Of a stretch of DNA of 64,000 nt, positions 1 through 10,855 are shown in pieces (positions within the stretch are counted from its first letter, which is position 1; each line of letters starts with the position of its first letter). Position numbers and translations under genes: made by a program. Origin of the DNA: Piliocolobus tephrosceles (Eukaryota; Chordata; Mammalia; Primates; Cercopithecidae); contig NC_045436.1 in assembly GCF_002776525.5 (NCBI RefSeq), positions 15,230,049 through 15,294,048 of the forward strand, read 5' to 3'. Below the pieces are notes generated by a model. It was given only the letters and a program-made list of their open reading frames with translations, was not told where the DNA came from and searched no databases.

Positions 1-549
1 TTAACTTTTAATTTTCTTAAACTTTGGAGGCATTGTTCAAGACAGATTGGTAACAGGAAATTGCATACTAATTTATAGTGAAGACTAATAATCTCCAAGA
101 CTCTCTGAAGATTCAAATTGCTTCTGCCACTAGGAAGCTTTAAAAATGTAGAATATATACTTTTTATATATATTCTTATATTCAATTTAAAAATTGAAAA
201 TTAGATGGTAATTTACTGACTTTAAAGATGATTTTCTTTGTGTTTTACATACCATTTACTTTCCTTGACTTTCCAGAAGGCCTGGGGAGGCAGAAAAACA
301 TATATAACTGTTGGCTATATCTCTCAGTGTAACTTAGTTCCTATAAATTCTGGACGGCATGGGTCATGGAGCACATAAACTACACTTAGGCTACTGGGTT
401 TCACAAAGCTATCTGGTTTTATGTTACTCTGTTATTCAGATTCATCTGAAATTGAATTATCACAAAATATTCATTTGCATTGTCATTATTGGGTATAGTC
501 TGCTTATTTTTTAATCAAAGCATTTCAATGTTATATTCATTTATTTCAG
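1..549 (+). other. HPGD: HPGD intron 4, 3' part
   Basis: Non-coding sequence upstream of HPGD exon 5, AT-rich, ending in a T-rich stretch and the acceptor dinucleotide AG at 548-549. I recognise no repeat in it. The intron starts outside the window. Confidence 0.85.
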
Positions 550-626
550 GACTCATGCCCGTTGCACAGCAGCCGGTTTATTGTGCTTCCAAGCATGGCA
601 TAGTTGGATTCACACGCTCAGCAGCG
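550..626 (+). CDS. HPGD: HPGD exon 5 (15-hydroxyprostaglandin dehydrogenase, residues 141-166)
   Basis: Internal coding exon of the cytosolic short-chain dehydrogenase/reductase that oxidises the 15-hydroxyl of prostaglandins (for example PGE2) with NAD+, the first step of their inactivation. The translation is GLMPVAQQPVYCASKHGIVG followed by FTRSAA. It carries the SDR catalytic motif YxxxK as Y-C-A-S-K, which is Tyr151 and Lys155 in the 266-residue human protein; the partner Ser138 lies in the previous exon, outside the window. Boundaries are AG at 548-549 and the donor GTGAGG at 627. The first codon (Gly141) is split: one base comes from the previous exon. An open frame runs on through both splice sites (480-767), but that is intron read-through. 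No break or lost key residue is seen. Confidence 0.97.
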
Positions 627-2861
627 GTGAGGCTACAACAACCATCATATCTCATTTTCTCTTTGTACACATGCATAAAACATGAATTGTGTAGAGAGGA
701 ATCACTTGAGAAATCAATTCTTTTGGATAAAAGATGGAAAAATAGCATACCTCCATCTCAATTATAAAAATAGTTATCAGATCACATAAAGGACCAAATA
801 AATAATAGATCATTTTTAAATGAAGTAGATTCTAAATACAGATGTGTTATTAAAAAATGTATTAAGGATAAGTAATGGGGAGATAGTACTTATTTACAAA
901 AATGACCCCACATGTAAATATTATTAACTTCAGGTCTTCTGAAATGCAAGATGCAATAGGCCCCAGCCATTATTTGTCACCAGAGATACGATGAAAATGA
1001 CTGAGAACATGGAGCCAGAACGAGGGGTGGGGCCAGACCTTTATTTGATAGAGTGGTCAAGGATAATGTCTCCATGGAGGCCTAGGGTGAAAGGTGTACA
1101 GAGCTTAGTAAAATACTTTAGACCTAATTAATCACATGCATTGACAGCATGAGGTAAGAATGCCTGCCTTTTTATAATTCACAAAAGAGCAGCTTGAATG
1201 GGGCCTGGCAAGCAAGGGGAACGTAGTTCGAGGTATGACTCAAGACACCAGCACAGGAGCCAGACCAAAAGCAGCTATGGGTCACTGTTGTGAGCTTGGA
1301 TTTTATTTCAAGGGTAACCATCCATGGGGCTTTTACACACAGGAATGATAAGGTCAGATTTCCTTTGTTTGAAGACCATTCTGCCTGCTTTTGGAAATTG
1401 TATTACAAAAGACAAGTGAAAAAGCAGAAAGAACAGTTGTAGGGGTTTCTGGGTGGTTCATCTAGGTAAGACAAAGAGAGGATCTAGAGAGATAAAGAGA
1501 AAAATATTAGTAATCAAAGAATTAGTAGGAGACAGAAAAAACAGATGCACAAATGTTAACTGTTCAGTCGAAATGGAAGGTAACTAGTTCTCACACTCTT
1601 AAATTGATTGGAAATTATTACTTAATTTGAAAAGACATAATCTTCAGACAGACTTCTTATAAACACATAAAGCTCTCTTACAAAGTAAAGTAAACCTTAA
1701 AGACCAGAAATTTTATATTTAAAATTACAAGACTGGAAACTTCTACAGTCAATTCTCGGTATTCATAGTAGTTATGTTCCACGAAGTCACTTGCAAACAC
1801 TACATTAGTGACTACTGAACCATTGCTTTTAGGGGAGATACGGGGTTAAGTTCCTGAAAGCCTCTGGTCACAAAATTCCAACCAACCAGTCAATATATAA
1901 CCTTATTTTATATGTATTCCTGTTTAAAGAAACCTCATTTATTATATGTTGTATGAACATTGAACTCATTACTAAAACACTTACTACTCATGCCTGAACA
2001 AAGTTTATCTAACACAAATATTTTCTGTACAGGACATCAGTCTTCTTACACTAAAGAACACTACACAGCACCTCTGCAGTGGGTTTAGCAGCCATTTTAA
2101 ACAGCAGAATCACCAATAAAAAAGCACAAAATTAGAAAAACATGGCACGGCAGAGTATCGTCTTACTTGACCTCAGCAGGAGCATGCACATCAGTGACTC
2201 AAATTTCTCACTGCCCTGTGCATGTCCACAAATAACTACACATGCTCCACAAGTATTGATTTCCAGGGTTACAGATAAATTTTAGCAAGCAAATTTAACA
2301 AATTTGTTTATATATAATCCATGAATAATGAGAATTGACTAATTTTTTAATAATTGCAAATAAAATCAGTAGTTGATAAATTAAGCCAAATAATGTTAGT
2401 CTGAAAATACTTAAATTGTCTTCCAGATAGGGCAGATTATTAAGAGTGTCTTTAGAATCACAGTTCTAAAGATTTTCACTAAAAGTATTTTTAATTAAGT
2501 ATTATTTGCTATACAACCACAATATCTGAAAGAAAACTTGGGATATCAATTCTAAGTCTCAGCTGCTTAGCTTCAGGTTCCTGCAGAGTTCAGTAGATAA
2601 GAGAAGCTTACATAATTGTTTCCAGGAGTTGTCCAGTAATACTGATTTTTAAAAAATTAATTACGTGAGACTTTCAGGAATTAATATAATACTTTAGGTA
2701 TGTGTTATTTTACTATCTACGTACCAGTCATTGTTATATAGCTGGGAGGATATCTAACTAGTATTTTTTATATCAGAGAACTGTAAGATGCTTTAATGAT
2801 CAGTTTGTCCTGTATTATATGTTTATGAAACCGCTGAAACCTACAACCTTCTAATTGGCAG
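627..2861 (+). other. HPGD: HPGD intron 5
   Basis: Runs from GTGAGG at 627 to the acceptor AG at 2860-2861. It contains a Tigger-like DNA transposon at 1746-2340. Around 1240-1450 the text resembles an old mammalian interspersed repeat that I cannot name. The rest shows no recognisable feature. Confidence 0.9.
1746..2340. mobile_element. Tigger-like nonautonomous DNA transposon (MER type)
   Basis: About 595 bp bounded by terminal inverted repeats: CAGTCAATTCTCGGTATTCA at the left end and TGAATAATGAGAATTGACT at the right end, roughly complementary over about 18 bases. A TA precedes the left end (1744-1745), as expected for a Tc1/mariner-type target; the matching TA at the right is ambiguous because the last TIR base differs. 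No transposase is encoded. The family name is not certain. It is a fossil copy within HPGD intron 5. Confidence 0.7.
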
Positions 2862-3025
2862 TTGGCTGCTAATCTTATGAACAGTGGTGTGAGACTGAAT
2901 GCCATTTGTCCAGGCTTTGTTAACACAGCCATCCTTGAATCAATTGAAAAAGAAGAAAACATGGGACAATATATAGAATATAAGGATCATATCAAGGATA
3001 TGATTAAATACTATGGAATTTTGGA
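2862..3025 (+). CDS. HPGD: HPGD exon 6 (residues 167-221)
   Basis: Coding exon of 164 bp, starting in phase 0 after AG at 2860-2861 and ending two bases into the Asp codon before the donor GTAAGT at 3026. The translation begins LAANLMNSGVRLNAICPGFV and continues NTAILESIEKEENMGQYIEY, then KDHIKDMIKYYGIL. It includes the SDR 'PG' segment (ICPGFVNT) after the active site, which contributes to coenzyme and substrate binding in this family. Frame and length join exactly to exons 5 and 7, giving 100 residues from Leu167 to the stop. No disrupting change is seen. Confidence 0.97.
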
Positions 3026-4057
3026 GTAAGTAAAACTGTATCTATTTTCTTTTAAATAATGAAACAAAGCATTATTTAGACAAGCTATAAAAAGGGGAAA
3101 ATAAGCTTATACAGTTGAGAAATGAACACAAGCTTCAAACTTTTGGTTTGGCAAACTCTCTGGGAGAAAATATTTCTTTCTGGATTTATGAATAGACTGT
3201 AAGTTTACACATTATGAATATTACTTTGAAATATGTAAAATGCTTCATTACTACCTTCAGTCGTAAAGTTGACATTTAGTCACCTTTGAAGGCAATGATA
3301 CCTTCTCTGCCTAAATTCCAAGCAATATTCAAATATACTCTTTGTGAAATATTGTGTTTCTGTAGCTTCAACCACTTTTATAAGAAATAGTTGATACACA
3401 CACATACTTTCTCAATGAATTATGTCTGAATTAGAGTAGTTGAGGATTTCACAGCACAGAATCATAGTTATCATGTTGAAGGAATCAGACCTGAGATCAA
3501 ATCTTGGCTCTACCACTAACCATGAACTTAGCCATCGTACCTCTAGATGCTTCAATTTTCTCACATAGAAAATAGAGATAATAGTATAACAAACTTAGGG
3601 ACTTTGAAAAACCTAAAATGATATATGTAAGGTACTTAAAACAGAAACTGGCAAAAAATAAAATTTTCAGTAAATGCTAGCTGTTATCAATCATATTACT
3701 ACACTAATAACATCTATACCTGGTAAGTCTAAGATCTACTGGCATATAAAGATGAGAAAATGATCATTTGCCCAGTGAAAATAATGAGTATAAATTCCTC
3801 CTGCCAAAATGATAGGAGGTTACAGCTAAATTTATCAAATGATTTAGTTAATATCAATAGAAAAAAACTAATTGAATAAATTAGAGAAATAAGATATCTA
3901 ATATGCAATTAAATAAAAATTGGAAGTAGCAATAGCTTAATGACACACATTTCCCTATAACATGTTCAAATTAATAGATTATTCAGAAAATAACTTAAAA
4001 TGAAGTGGTTACATGCCTCATTCTTTTGTTTCAAAATACTGTTTTCTTTCTTTTTAG
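3026..4057 (+). other. HPGD: HPGD intron 6
   Basis: Runs from the donor GTAAGT at 3026 to the acceptor AG at 4056-4057, which follows a strong pyrimidine tract (4041-4055). It carries a MIR at about 3455-3695. Confidence 0.95.
3455..3695 (+). repeat. MIR SINE
   Basis: Diverged match to the MIR core and tail: a 'gatcaaatcttggctctaccac' type segment, a 'cttcaattttctcacatagaaaatagagataat' type segment, and a final 'cagtaaatgctagctgttat' type end. This is an old mammalian tRNA-derived SINE in HPGD intron 6. Confidence 0.75.
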
Positions 4058-4196
4058 CCCACCATTGATTGCCAATGGATTGATAACACTCATTGAAGAT
4101 GATGCTTTAAATGGTGCTATTATGAAAATCACAACTTCTAAGGGAATTCACTTTCAAGACTATGATACAACTCCATTTCAAGCAAAAACTCAGTGA
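4058..4196 (+). CDS. HPGD: HPGD exon 7, coding part and stop (residues 221-266)
   Basis: Last coding exon, starting after AG at 4056-4057. The split Asp codon is completed here, and the translation is PPLIANGLITLIEDDALNGA, then IMKITTSKGIHFQDYDTTPF, then QAKTQ and TGA at 4194-4196. The segment covers the C-terminal part of the SDR fold, including the region near the substrate pocket and dimer interface in this family. Joined to exons 5 and 6, the protein ends at residue 266, the known human length. The open frame from 4005 includes intron sequence before 4058 and should not be used as a start. Confidence 0.97.
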
Positions 4197-5810
4197 ACAG
4201 CTTATGTGTTACCCGTAGCTGGAAATAAGCACCAATGGCTTATATTCAGACCCTATCTTCATTTGAATATTGCTTTTAAATGAAATGTTACAGTTTTAAG
4301 TTTTCCTTCATGCATTTGATGATAAACATTTTCTAAATTTTGAGTGAAGTATATGGATAAAAAGTTATGAACTATTAAAAATGTGACGTGGACCAAAGCT
4401 AGGTTGTAATCTCGATAGTCTAAAAAATGATCAAAACAAATGATATTCAAGGAATATTCTGCCTTTCAGAAAGTGTATTTATATCTGTGCTTCATAAATA
4501 TTAATATTCTTCAGAACATCATTTTAAAGGAGATACTTGAATTGTTATTTAAATCAAACCAGATGTAAAACACTCACATACGTAAAGTTCATACTTTAAA
4601 AGAGGAAAGCTACTTAACAAGGACAAATATTTCATAATAATGATTTCTACTTATATACCATCTTTCAACTGAACATTTCAGTTCTTCCAAGAGCTTCTTA
4701 AAGTAGCATATTTTGGGGGCAGTAGTTAAGGAATAAACTACAGTGTAAACATATCCCAGACGAAAACTGATGTATGGAAAAATGACAGAAAGTAACCGAC
4801 TGACACTGTTGATTCACAGTTCAGCCTCCCATCGGGGAAAGACATTTCTTTCCTCTGCTCACTTTAAGAACTTTAACTGACTCCAAAAATCTCAGGAATT
4901 AAACTTTTAACAGTTACAGCAATAAAGAATAGTTAGTACTCCAAAAAATGTTATATTTAAGATATGCTCAACAAGAAAAAATGCAAATGTAACATTTTTT
5001 CAACTTACTTCTTTGTTGACTTGTACAGATTTCAAAAGTGCCTATCTTTCAATACAGCTTTTTTGTTCTTATCTCCATAAATTACTTAGTCTTCGCTGGA
5101 TAGCTGTCGAGGAAATGAAACCAATTTTGCCACAGACACAACTGTAAATGTTTTTGTACCTATGCTGAAACTCATAACAACACAGAGGTAAAAATAGCTA
5201 TGAGGTTTTGCTTTTTTTTGTTGTCAGCTATCTTAAGAATCATTAAATACACCTGCTTTGGGTAACACTCTTTACAAGCAGTAATTAATGCTAATAACGG
5301 TGAAAGCACAAGATTTCCAAGTCAGTCGTTTACTCAAAAAAAATTTGGATAAGTGACTCACTCTGTCTGCTAACTCCAGACCTCCCAGCTTGAAGCAAAA
5401 TCTATCCATGTGAGATTGATACGGATTTCCTAGAAGTACTGGAATGTTATCATATCTTGCCCTATTTTAATTCTGCTAGAACACTGTTGCCTTCACTTTT
5501 AAGGATTAATTTGAATATGAATAACTGTAGTCTAGATTTTCATTTAATGTATTAAAGACAAAGTACTGAACATCAATGAACATCTGATAGAGATAAATTG
5601 TAATCAGGCACAAGCTTGTTTGTATGTTCTGGCAGTGACCAATCAGCAAATGATGTAGGTATGCCCAGTATCACTTATCTTCTGTATGTTTCTTCTGTTG
5701 TGTAAATACTATAAACTTTTATGGACAATTTTTGGACTAGTAGCCTTCAATATACATTCTGCTTTGAATTAATTTTTTCAAATCAATAAACTATGTAGAC
5801 ATTTAAAACC
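4197..5810 (+). other. HPGD: HPGD 3'UTR (end approximate)
   Basis: Repeat-free AT-rich sequence directly after the HPGD stop. AATAAA hexamers occur at 4732-4737, 4921-4926 and 5785-5790, and beyond that at 5891-5896 and 6151-6156. The one at 5785 follows a T-rich stretch (5771-5778) and TGTA-containing text, so I favour cleavage near 5805-5815. Usage of the others cannot be judged from sequence. The open frames within this stretch are chance. Confidence 0.65.
5785..5790 (+). terminator. HPGD: Probable main HPGD poly(A) signal AATAAA
   Basis: Canonical hexamer with a T-rich upstream element and a TGTGAG (GU-rich) stretch about 45 bases downstream. Chosen over the earlier hexamers by context and because the resulting 3'UTR of about 1.6 kb is plausible. 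Alternative hexamers at 4732, 4921, 5891 and 6151 may also be used. Confidence 0.55.
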
Positions 5811-7157
5811 AAATCTCAAGTAGAACTGAAAAATGTGAGTTACATAAGTTAAAAACTTACTTTAAATCTTATCTTCTATAGGTAACTCTAAATAAATTCA
5901 TACTGTTATGTATCTCTGTATACCAGTTGAGAAAATAATTAAATTGAAGTGTGGGGGAGGGGGACCTTGGTTTCTTGTATTTTTCAGTGAATATCCTAAT
6001 GTAAATGGTATATTTTTCAAATGTGTTTTTCTTAGCAAAATGAAGTTGGTACTCAGAACAGCAACACTAGAAACACGTAGACATTGAGAAAAAAGTGGAG
6101 ACTTCATAATGACATTGAAATGTCCTACAAATTTTATTTTCTCATATAAAAATAAATTTAGACACGTGTAATATCATTTAACATTCAAGTGATTATATGA
6201 CAATTTCTCCTTACTTTTGCTCTCTTTATAAATTTAGCACACTGAAGAGGTCTGAGAATGCAAATTTTGAAAGAAGTTCAAGGTATTTCACATACTAAAC
6301 ATCATCGGATGGCTTTTCCTTAAATTAGAATTTCAAAAGGGAAATGTACTGGTGCGTAGGAAAAGGTGATTGGATCCAGGGTCACAGTTGTTGTCATAAG
6401 GTCTCCATCTCCTTCTCTCTTGTTAGCGTCCCTTCTGGGCAGGTCTCTCACATGATGACTTCCCAGATCTACAGGCCTGATTCCCAGCAGCTTCCAGTCC
6501 ACCAAAACAAGAACTGATTTGGCCTTGCCTAGGTTATATGCCCACTACTGAGGCAGGCCTTGTGGTCAGAGAGATAGCTACTCTGCCTGCCCAGAAAGGG
6601 ATGGCATAGCTCCCCAGAGCTGGTAGAATTATGGAGTGGGAGGGAGACAGGAGAGGTGGGCAGGACATCGACCTGAGTTCTATAGACTAAGACAAGGAGA
6701 TGGAAAATTTGCAAAGGGAAAATTACGCTGTCATTACCAGAAAGGTGAATGCATGTTGAGGTGACAAAAACAATAGCCACTGTAGAGAAAGAAAGAGTGA
6801 GTAAAAGATGAATTACATCTTGATCCTTTGGATAAGTTTGCATACATCTTGATTCCTATAACATGCCTAGATCCATGTTTTCAAAGTGTGTGAAAAACTG
6901 GATCACTCTGGATAGGGTATGATAAAAGAGGAGATAATGAATGGAAAATATAGGAGGCATTTCATGCATATATGATTCTACTCATTCTTGATATAAAATA
7001 TATTTCTCATTGTGAATCACAATGAAAAAGGTTCAAAAGGTACTTGCTTTAATATTGACTGCAAAACTGCAATCATTGCCTCTAGACTTGCTTTGTTTCT
7101 GAGATTCTGAATATATGACCATCTTAATTCTACCATTACATTCAAGCTTATTAACAT
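5811..7157. other. HPGD downstream flank, no gene seen
   Basis: Single-copy-looking sequence after the HPGD 3'UTR. It holds two extra AATAAA hexamers (5891, 6151) that could serve longer HPGD transcripts. The small open frames here have no recognisable domain. Confidence 0.6.
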
Positions 7158-7362
7158 CCTTTCTTTTTTCTTTCCTTTCGTTCCTTTCCTTCTTTCTTAG
7201 ACAAAGTCTCACTTTGTCACTCAGGCTGGAGTGCAGTGGCATGACGTGGCTCACTGCAATCTCAACTTCCTGAGCTCAAGTGATCTCTGGCCTCAGCCTC
7301 CCAAGTAGCTAGGATCACAGGCATGCACCACCATGCCTGGCTAGCTTTTGTATATTTTTAAA
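7158..7362 (-). repeat. Alu, right-monomer fragment
   Basis: A pyrimidine-rich tract (degenerate tail) is followed by antisense Alu right-monomer text ('tcaggctggagtgcagtggc' to 'gcctggctagcttttgtat'). The left monomer is absent, so this is a 5'-truncated copy or a free right monomer. Confidence 0.85.
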
Positions 7363-7549
7363 ACTCTTCCTGCCTTGGTATTGGCACCATTTTTAATTCT
7401 TCCTACTAAAATCTCATTGTCAGCATATAGTTACATTAAATTTTATAAGATTTCTAAGGTTAACTTTGAACTATGAAACTACCTTTTCCCCCACAGTTTT
7501 TAAGTAACATTTCCACACATAACATTCATTCATTCAACAAATAACAATT

Positions 7550-7872
7550 GGCTGGGTGCAGTGGCTCCCGTCTGTAATCCCAGCGCTTTGGGAGGCCGAG
7601 GCAAGTGGATCACCTGAGGCAAGGAGTTCGAAACCAGTCTGCCCAACATGGTGAAACCTCATCTCTACTGAAAAACAAACAAACAGAAACATACAGAGAT
7701 TAGCTGCACGTGGTGGCGGCTGCCTGTAATCCCAGCTTTCCAGGAAGCTGAGGCAGGAGAATTGCTTGAACCCGGGAGGCGGAGGCTGCAGTGAGCCAAC
7801 ATCACACCACTGCACTCCACCCTGGGTGACAAAGCAACACTGTCTCAAAACAAACAACAAAACAAACACAAA
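7550..7872 (+). repeat. Alu, full length
   Basis: Starts ggctgggtgcagtggctc, has both monomers, a middle A-rich linker expanded as an (AAAC)n-type stretch, and an A/C-rich tail. An antisense open frame (7534-7869) is Alu translation. Confidence 0.95.
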
Positions 7873-7959
7873 TAATTATTGAGAAATTATGTTGTTGGAA
7901 AATTTATATATACATGTTTAAGTATATTATATTCTATGTAGATGTTAGTGCAGACATGT

Positions 7960-8400
7960 ATCAATTACTAGGTCCATATAGAAAACAGCATTTGAGTCCT
8001 GAAGAAATGTAATATGGAGAACTATTAATAGTTGCAAAGATCCTGGAAGAGCCAAAGAGCCAAACATGGGTAATGAGGCAACCTAGCAACAGCAGGAAGG
8101 TTCTATCACCTCCAGAACTGGTGCAATTCAGGGTACTACCAGTGCCAAGGAACCAATGGGAGGCTGCCAATCAAAGCTGGGGCTACAGAGCAGGAGCTGT
8201 CAGGTGGGAATTGGAATCCTGGAGGGGACAGCCACTGTCAGAGATGCCACCCGAAGACAGTGGAGGGGGAGGAAATACCCTGGAATCTCCCCCTGCAATA
8301 TCCTATCAAGTATCTCTCAGCTAGGAAGAGAGTTACGAAAAACGTGATTTTCAGGGTCAGCCCCTTGCATTACACAGCACAGCAGCACAAGAGAAGGCTG
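7960..8400. repeat. Unassigned old interspersed repeat (tentative)
   Basis: GC-richer block than its flanks, with text such as 'aggagctgtcaggtgggaat' and 'ctggaggggacagcc' that I associate with an old multi-copy family, but I cannot name it. Overlapping open frames on both strands (7961-8170 minus, 8073-8324 plus) have no known domain. Confidence 0.3.
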
Positions 8401-8496
8401 TGGATTTGAGAACAAACTGGCAAATGACATACATTTTATATTTTTCCCTGCTACAACACGGATTTGGACTTGCTACTTACTCCCTTCTAAAGCTGG

Positions 8497-8801
8497 TTTT
8501 TGTTTTTGTTTCGTTTTGAGCGGGAGTTTTACTCTTGTTGACCAGGCTGGAGTGCAATGGTGCCATCTTGGCTCACTGCAACCTCAGCCTCCTGGGTTCA
8601 AGCAATTTTCCTGCCTCAGCCTCCCAAGTAGCTGGGATTACAGGCACCCACCATCACACCTAACTAATGTTTTGTATTTTTAGTAGAGACGTGGTTTCAC
8701 TATGTTAGCCAGGCTGGTCTAGAACTCCTGACCTCGGGTGATCCATCTGCCTTGGCCTCCCAAAGTGCTGAGATTATAGGCATGAGCCACCGCACCCAGC
8801 C
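8497..8801 (-). repeat. Alu, full length
   Basis: Antisense Alu: T-rich tail complement at 8497, right monomer, linker, left monomer, ending cgcacccagcc. Similar flanks (aaagctggttttt and gaagcttgttttt) look like a diverged TSD. Confidence 0.95.
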
Positions 8802-8965
8802 TGAAGCTTGTTTTTAAGAATCATGAGTAAAGATATCACTCTAACTGCATAGGTATTCAATGGTATGATGTTTCTGGGGTCTAGTCCCACAGTAGCTAAT
8901 GGTCCTGTAGTCATTTTCATGTAACCACCTATGCATTTTGCTATACAGATATATGGATTTATCAT

Positions 8966-9090
8966 TAATTCCTATCACTAATCCTTAACATTCCTATAAT
9001 TAATCCTATAACTAATGATAATTATATTCTATATATCCTATAACTAATGATAATTCCTATCATTAATCCTATAACTAATCCTTACTACTG
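8966..9090. repeat. AT-rich imperfect tandem repeat
   Basis: About six diverged copies built on 'cctataactaatgataatt' and 'cctatcactaatccttaac'-like units, spanning about 125 bp. Confidence 0.8.
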
Positions 9091-9170
9091 TGACTTTAAG
9101 TATGTGTTCAAAAACTACTGTTTCATTCTCACAAGTGCTGTGAAGGAAACAAGGCTACTAAAAGATGTTG

Positions 9171-9480
9171 GGCCGGGCAGTGTCTCACGCCTGTAATCCC
9201 AGCACTTTGGGAGGCCAAGGTGGGCAGATCATTTGAGGTCAGGAGTTTGAGGCCAACCTGGCCAACATAGTGAAACCCCATCTCTACCAAAAAATACAGA
9301 AAAATTAGCCGGTCATGGTGGTGTGTGCCTGTAGTTCCAGCTACTTGGAGGCTGAAGTGGGAGGATCGCTTGAACCTGGGAGGCAGAGGCTGCAGTGAGC
9401 TGAGATCATGCCACTGCACACCAGCCTGGGTGACAGAATGAGACCCTGTCTCAAAAATAAACAAACAAATAAATAAATAA
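9171..9480 (+). repeat. Alu, full length
   Basis: Starts ggccgggcag, has both monomers and an (AAAT)n-type tail. It is flanked by near-identical 10-mers: aaagatgttg before it and aaacatgttg after it. Confidence 0.95.
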
Positions 9481-10514
9481 AACATGTTGACTGCCTTGTT
9501 AGATCTTACTACATTTTTAAGCTCAATCTGCTAGGTTTGAGTTGAAAAAAGATAAACTGTTAAATTCCTGCATTTAGGTTGCCCTAAAGTAATTTCATGC
9601 TAATGATATACCATTATTTAAAATCTAATGTACACATTTACATAAATTTTTATATGCCCCTAAATTCATGTAGAACCGAACTAGATCAATGGCTTTCAAA
9701 TGTTTTGCTCCTAAACCCATAAAATAATTTTTATAACTGTGTATTCTTTGTAATAATTGAGTAAGAGTAGCAAATAATTCAGATAAACCCTGAAATTCAT
9801 GGCTTAACACAATAGGTTTTTTTTTTTTTTCTTTACACACACAAGAATCTAGTGCTGTATTCAGTGAGCAGCTTTTCATGAGGTTGTTCAGGATCCTTCT
9901 ACCTTGTAGCTCCCCTGTCTACAGCTTTCAAATCATTTACTTCCAGTCAGTGAACTCGAGAAGAAAGAATGGGCAGACATGCCTCCTTCTTGAACATTTC
10001 AGCCTGGAAGTAACATGCATTATTTTGACTCATAGTCCACTGGTGAGACTAGTCCCATGGCCCTATCTAAATAAAAGGGATACTGGGAAATGTAGAAACT
10101 GCAGGTGATGCCTCCCAGGAACAACTCTACACACCACAGAGAGGCCACTGTAATGATGGGTGATAAGAGAAAAACTGCAATAAACTACCTCATTTGGAAA
10201 AGAAAAGAATGGGATACAAACCAGTGTGTGGTCAACAGCAATGAGACAGTCCTACCTTGTAGGCATTATGAGGTCTTTCTTCCCTGACAGTGGGGAATTT
10301 CCTTGCTGATATTGAAATCTTCAATTTGGGATTCGTAATTTTACCATTGTGCCCAAGAGCCTCTCTCTCTAACTTAGTGAATTTTTTCTTTGTCTATTAT
10401 CCTCCATCTTTTGGTGCCAGATCTTCTGGGAAGTGGTGGAGTTTACACATACTGTGTCCTGTCAATGCAAGTTTCTTTGAAACCCAAGGTTTATTTTATC
10501 TTAAATAGTTAAAA

Positions 10515-10518
<4 letters not shown>
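9481..10518. other. Intergenic, no gene seen
   Basis: Several small open frames (longest 84 codons) with no recognisable domain; a T run at about 9819-9830. No further feature seen. Confidence 0.6.
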
Positions 10519-10549
<31 letters not shown>

Positions 10550-10841
10550 GTGGGGCGGGGAATGGCATCACATTCTGTAGCCAAGGATGGAGTGCAATGG
10601 TGTGATCTCAGCTCACTACAACCTCTGCCTCCTGGGCTCAAGCTATTCTACTGCCTCAGCCTCCCAAATAGCTGGGATTACAAGCACGTGCCACCACGCC
10701 CTGCTAATTTTTGTATTTTTAGTAGAGACGGGGTTTCACCATGTTGGCCAGGCTGGTCTCGAACTCCTGACCTCAAGTTGTCTGCCCGCCTAGGCCTCCC
10801 AAAGGGCTGGAATTACAGATGTGAGCCACCAGGCCCAGCCC
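10519..10841 (-). repeat. Alu, full length, with long poly-T
   Basis: Antisense Alu with an unbroken T run of about 31 bases at its left end. It is flanked by agttaaaaagctttt on the left and agttaaaagctttt on the right (TSD differing by one A). Confidence 0.95.
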
Positions 10842-10855
10842 AGTTAAAAGCTTTT

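Noticed and set aside
480..767. 95-codon plus frame starting at 480
   Set aside because: It is HPGD exon 5 read through into both introns; the true exon is 550-626.
4259..4450. 63-codon minus frame behind the HPGD stop
   Set aside because: It is antisense to the HPGD 3'UTR, AT-rich and without a domain.
7534..7869. 111-codon minus frame
   Set aside because: Translation of an antisense Alu (typical GVQWCDVGSLQPPPPGFK text).
9129..9485. 118-codon minus frame
   Set aside because: Translation of an Alu; likewise 10547-10864, 15577-16083, 16318-16605, 24069-24521, 25223-25567, 60889-61239 and 61768-62025.
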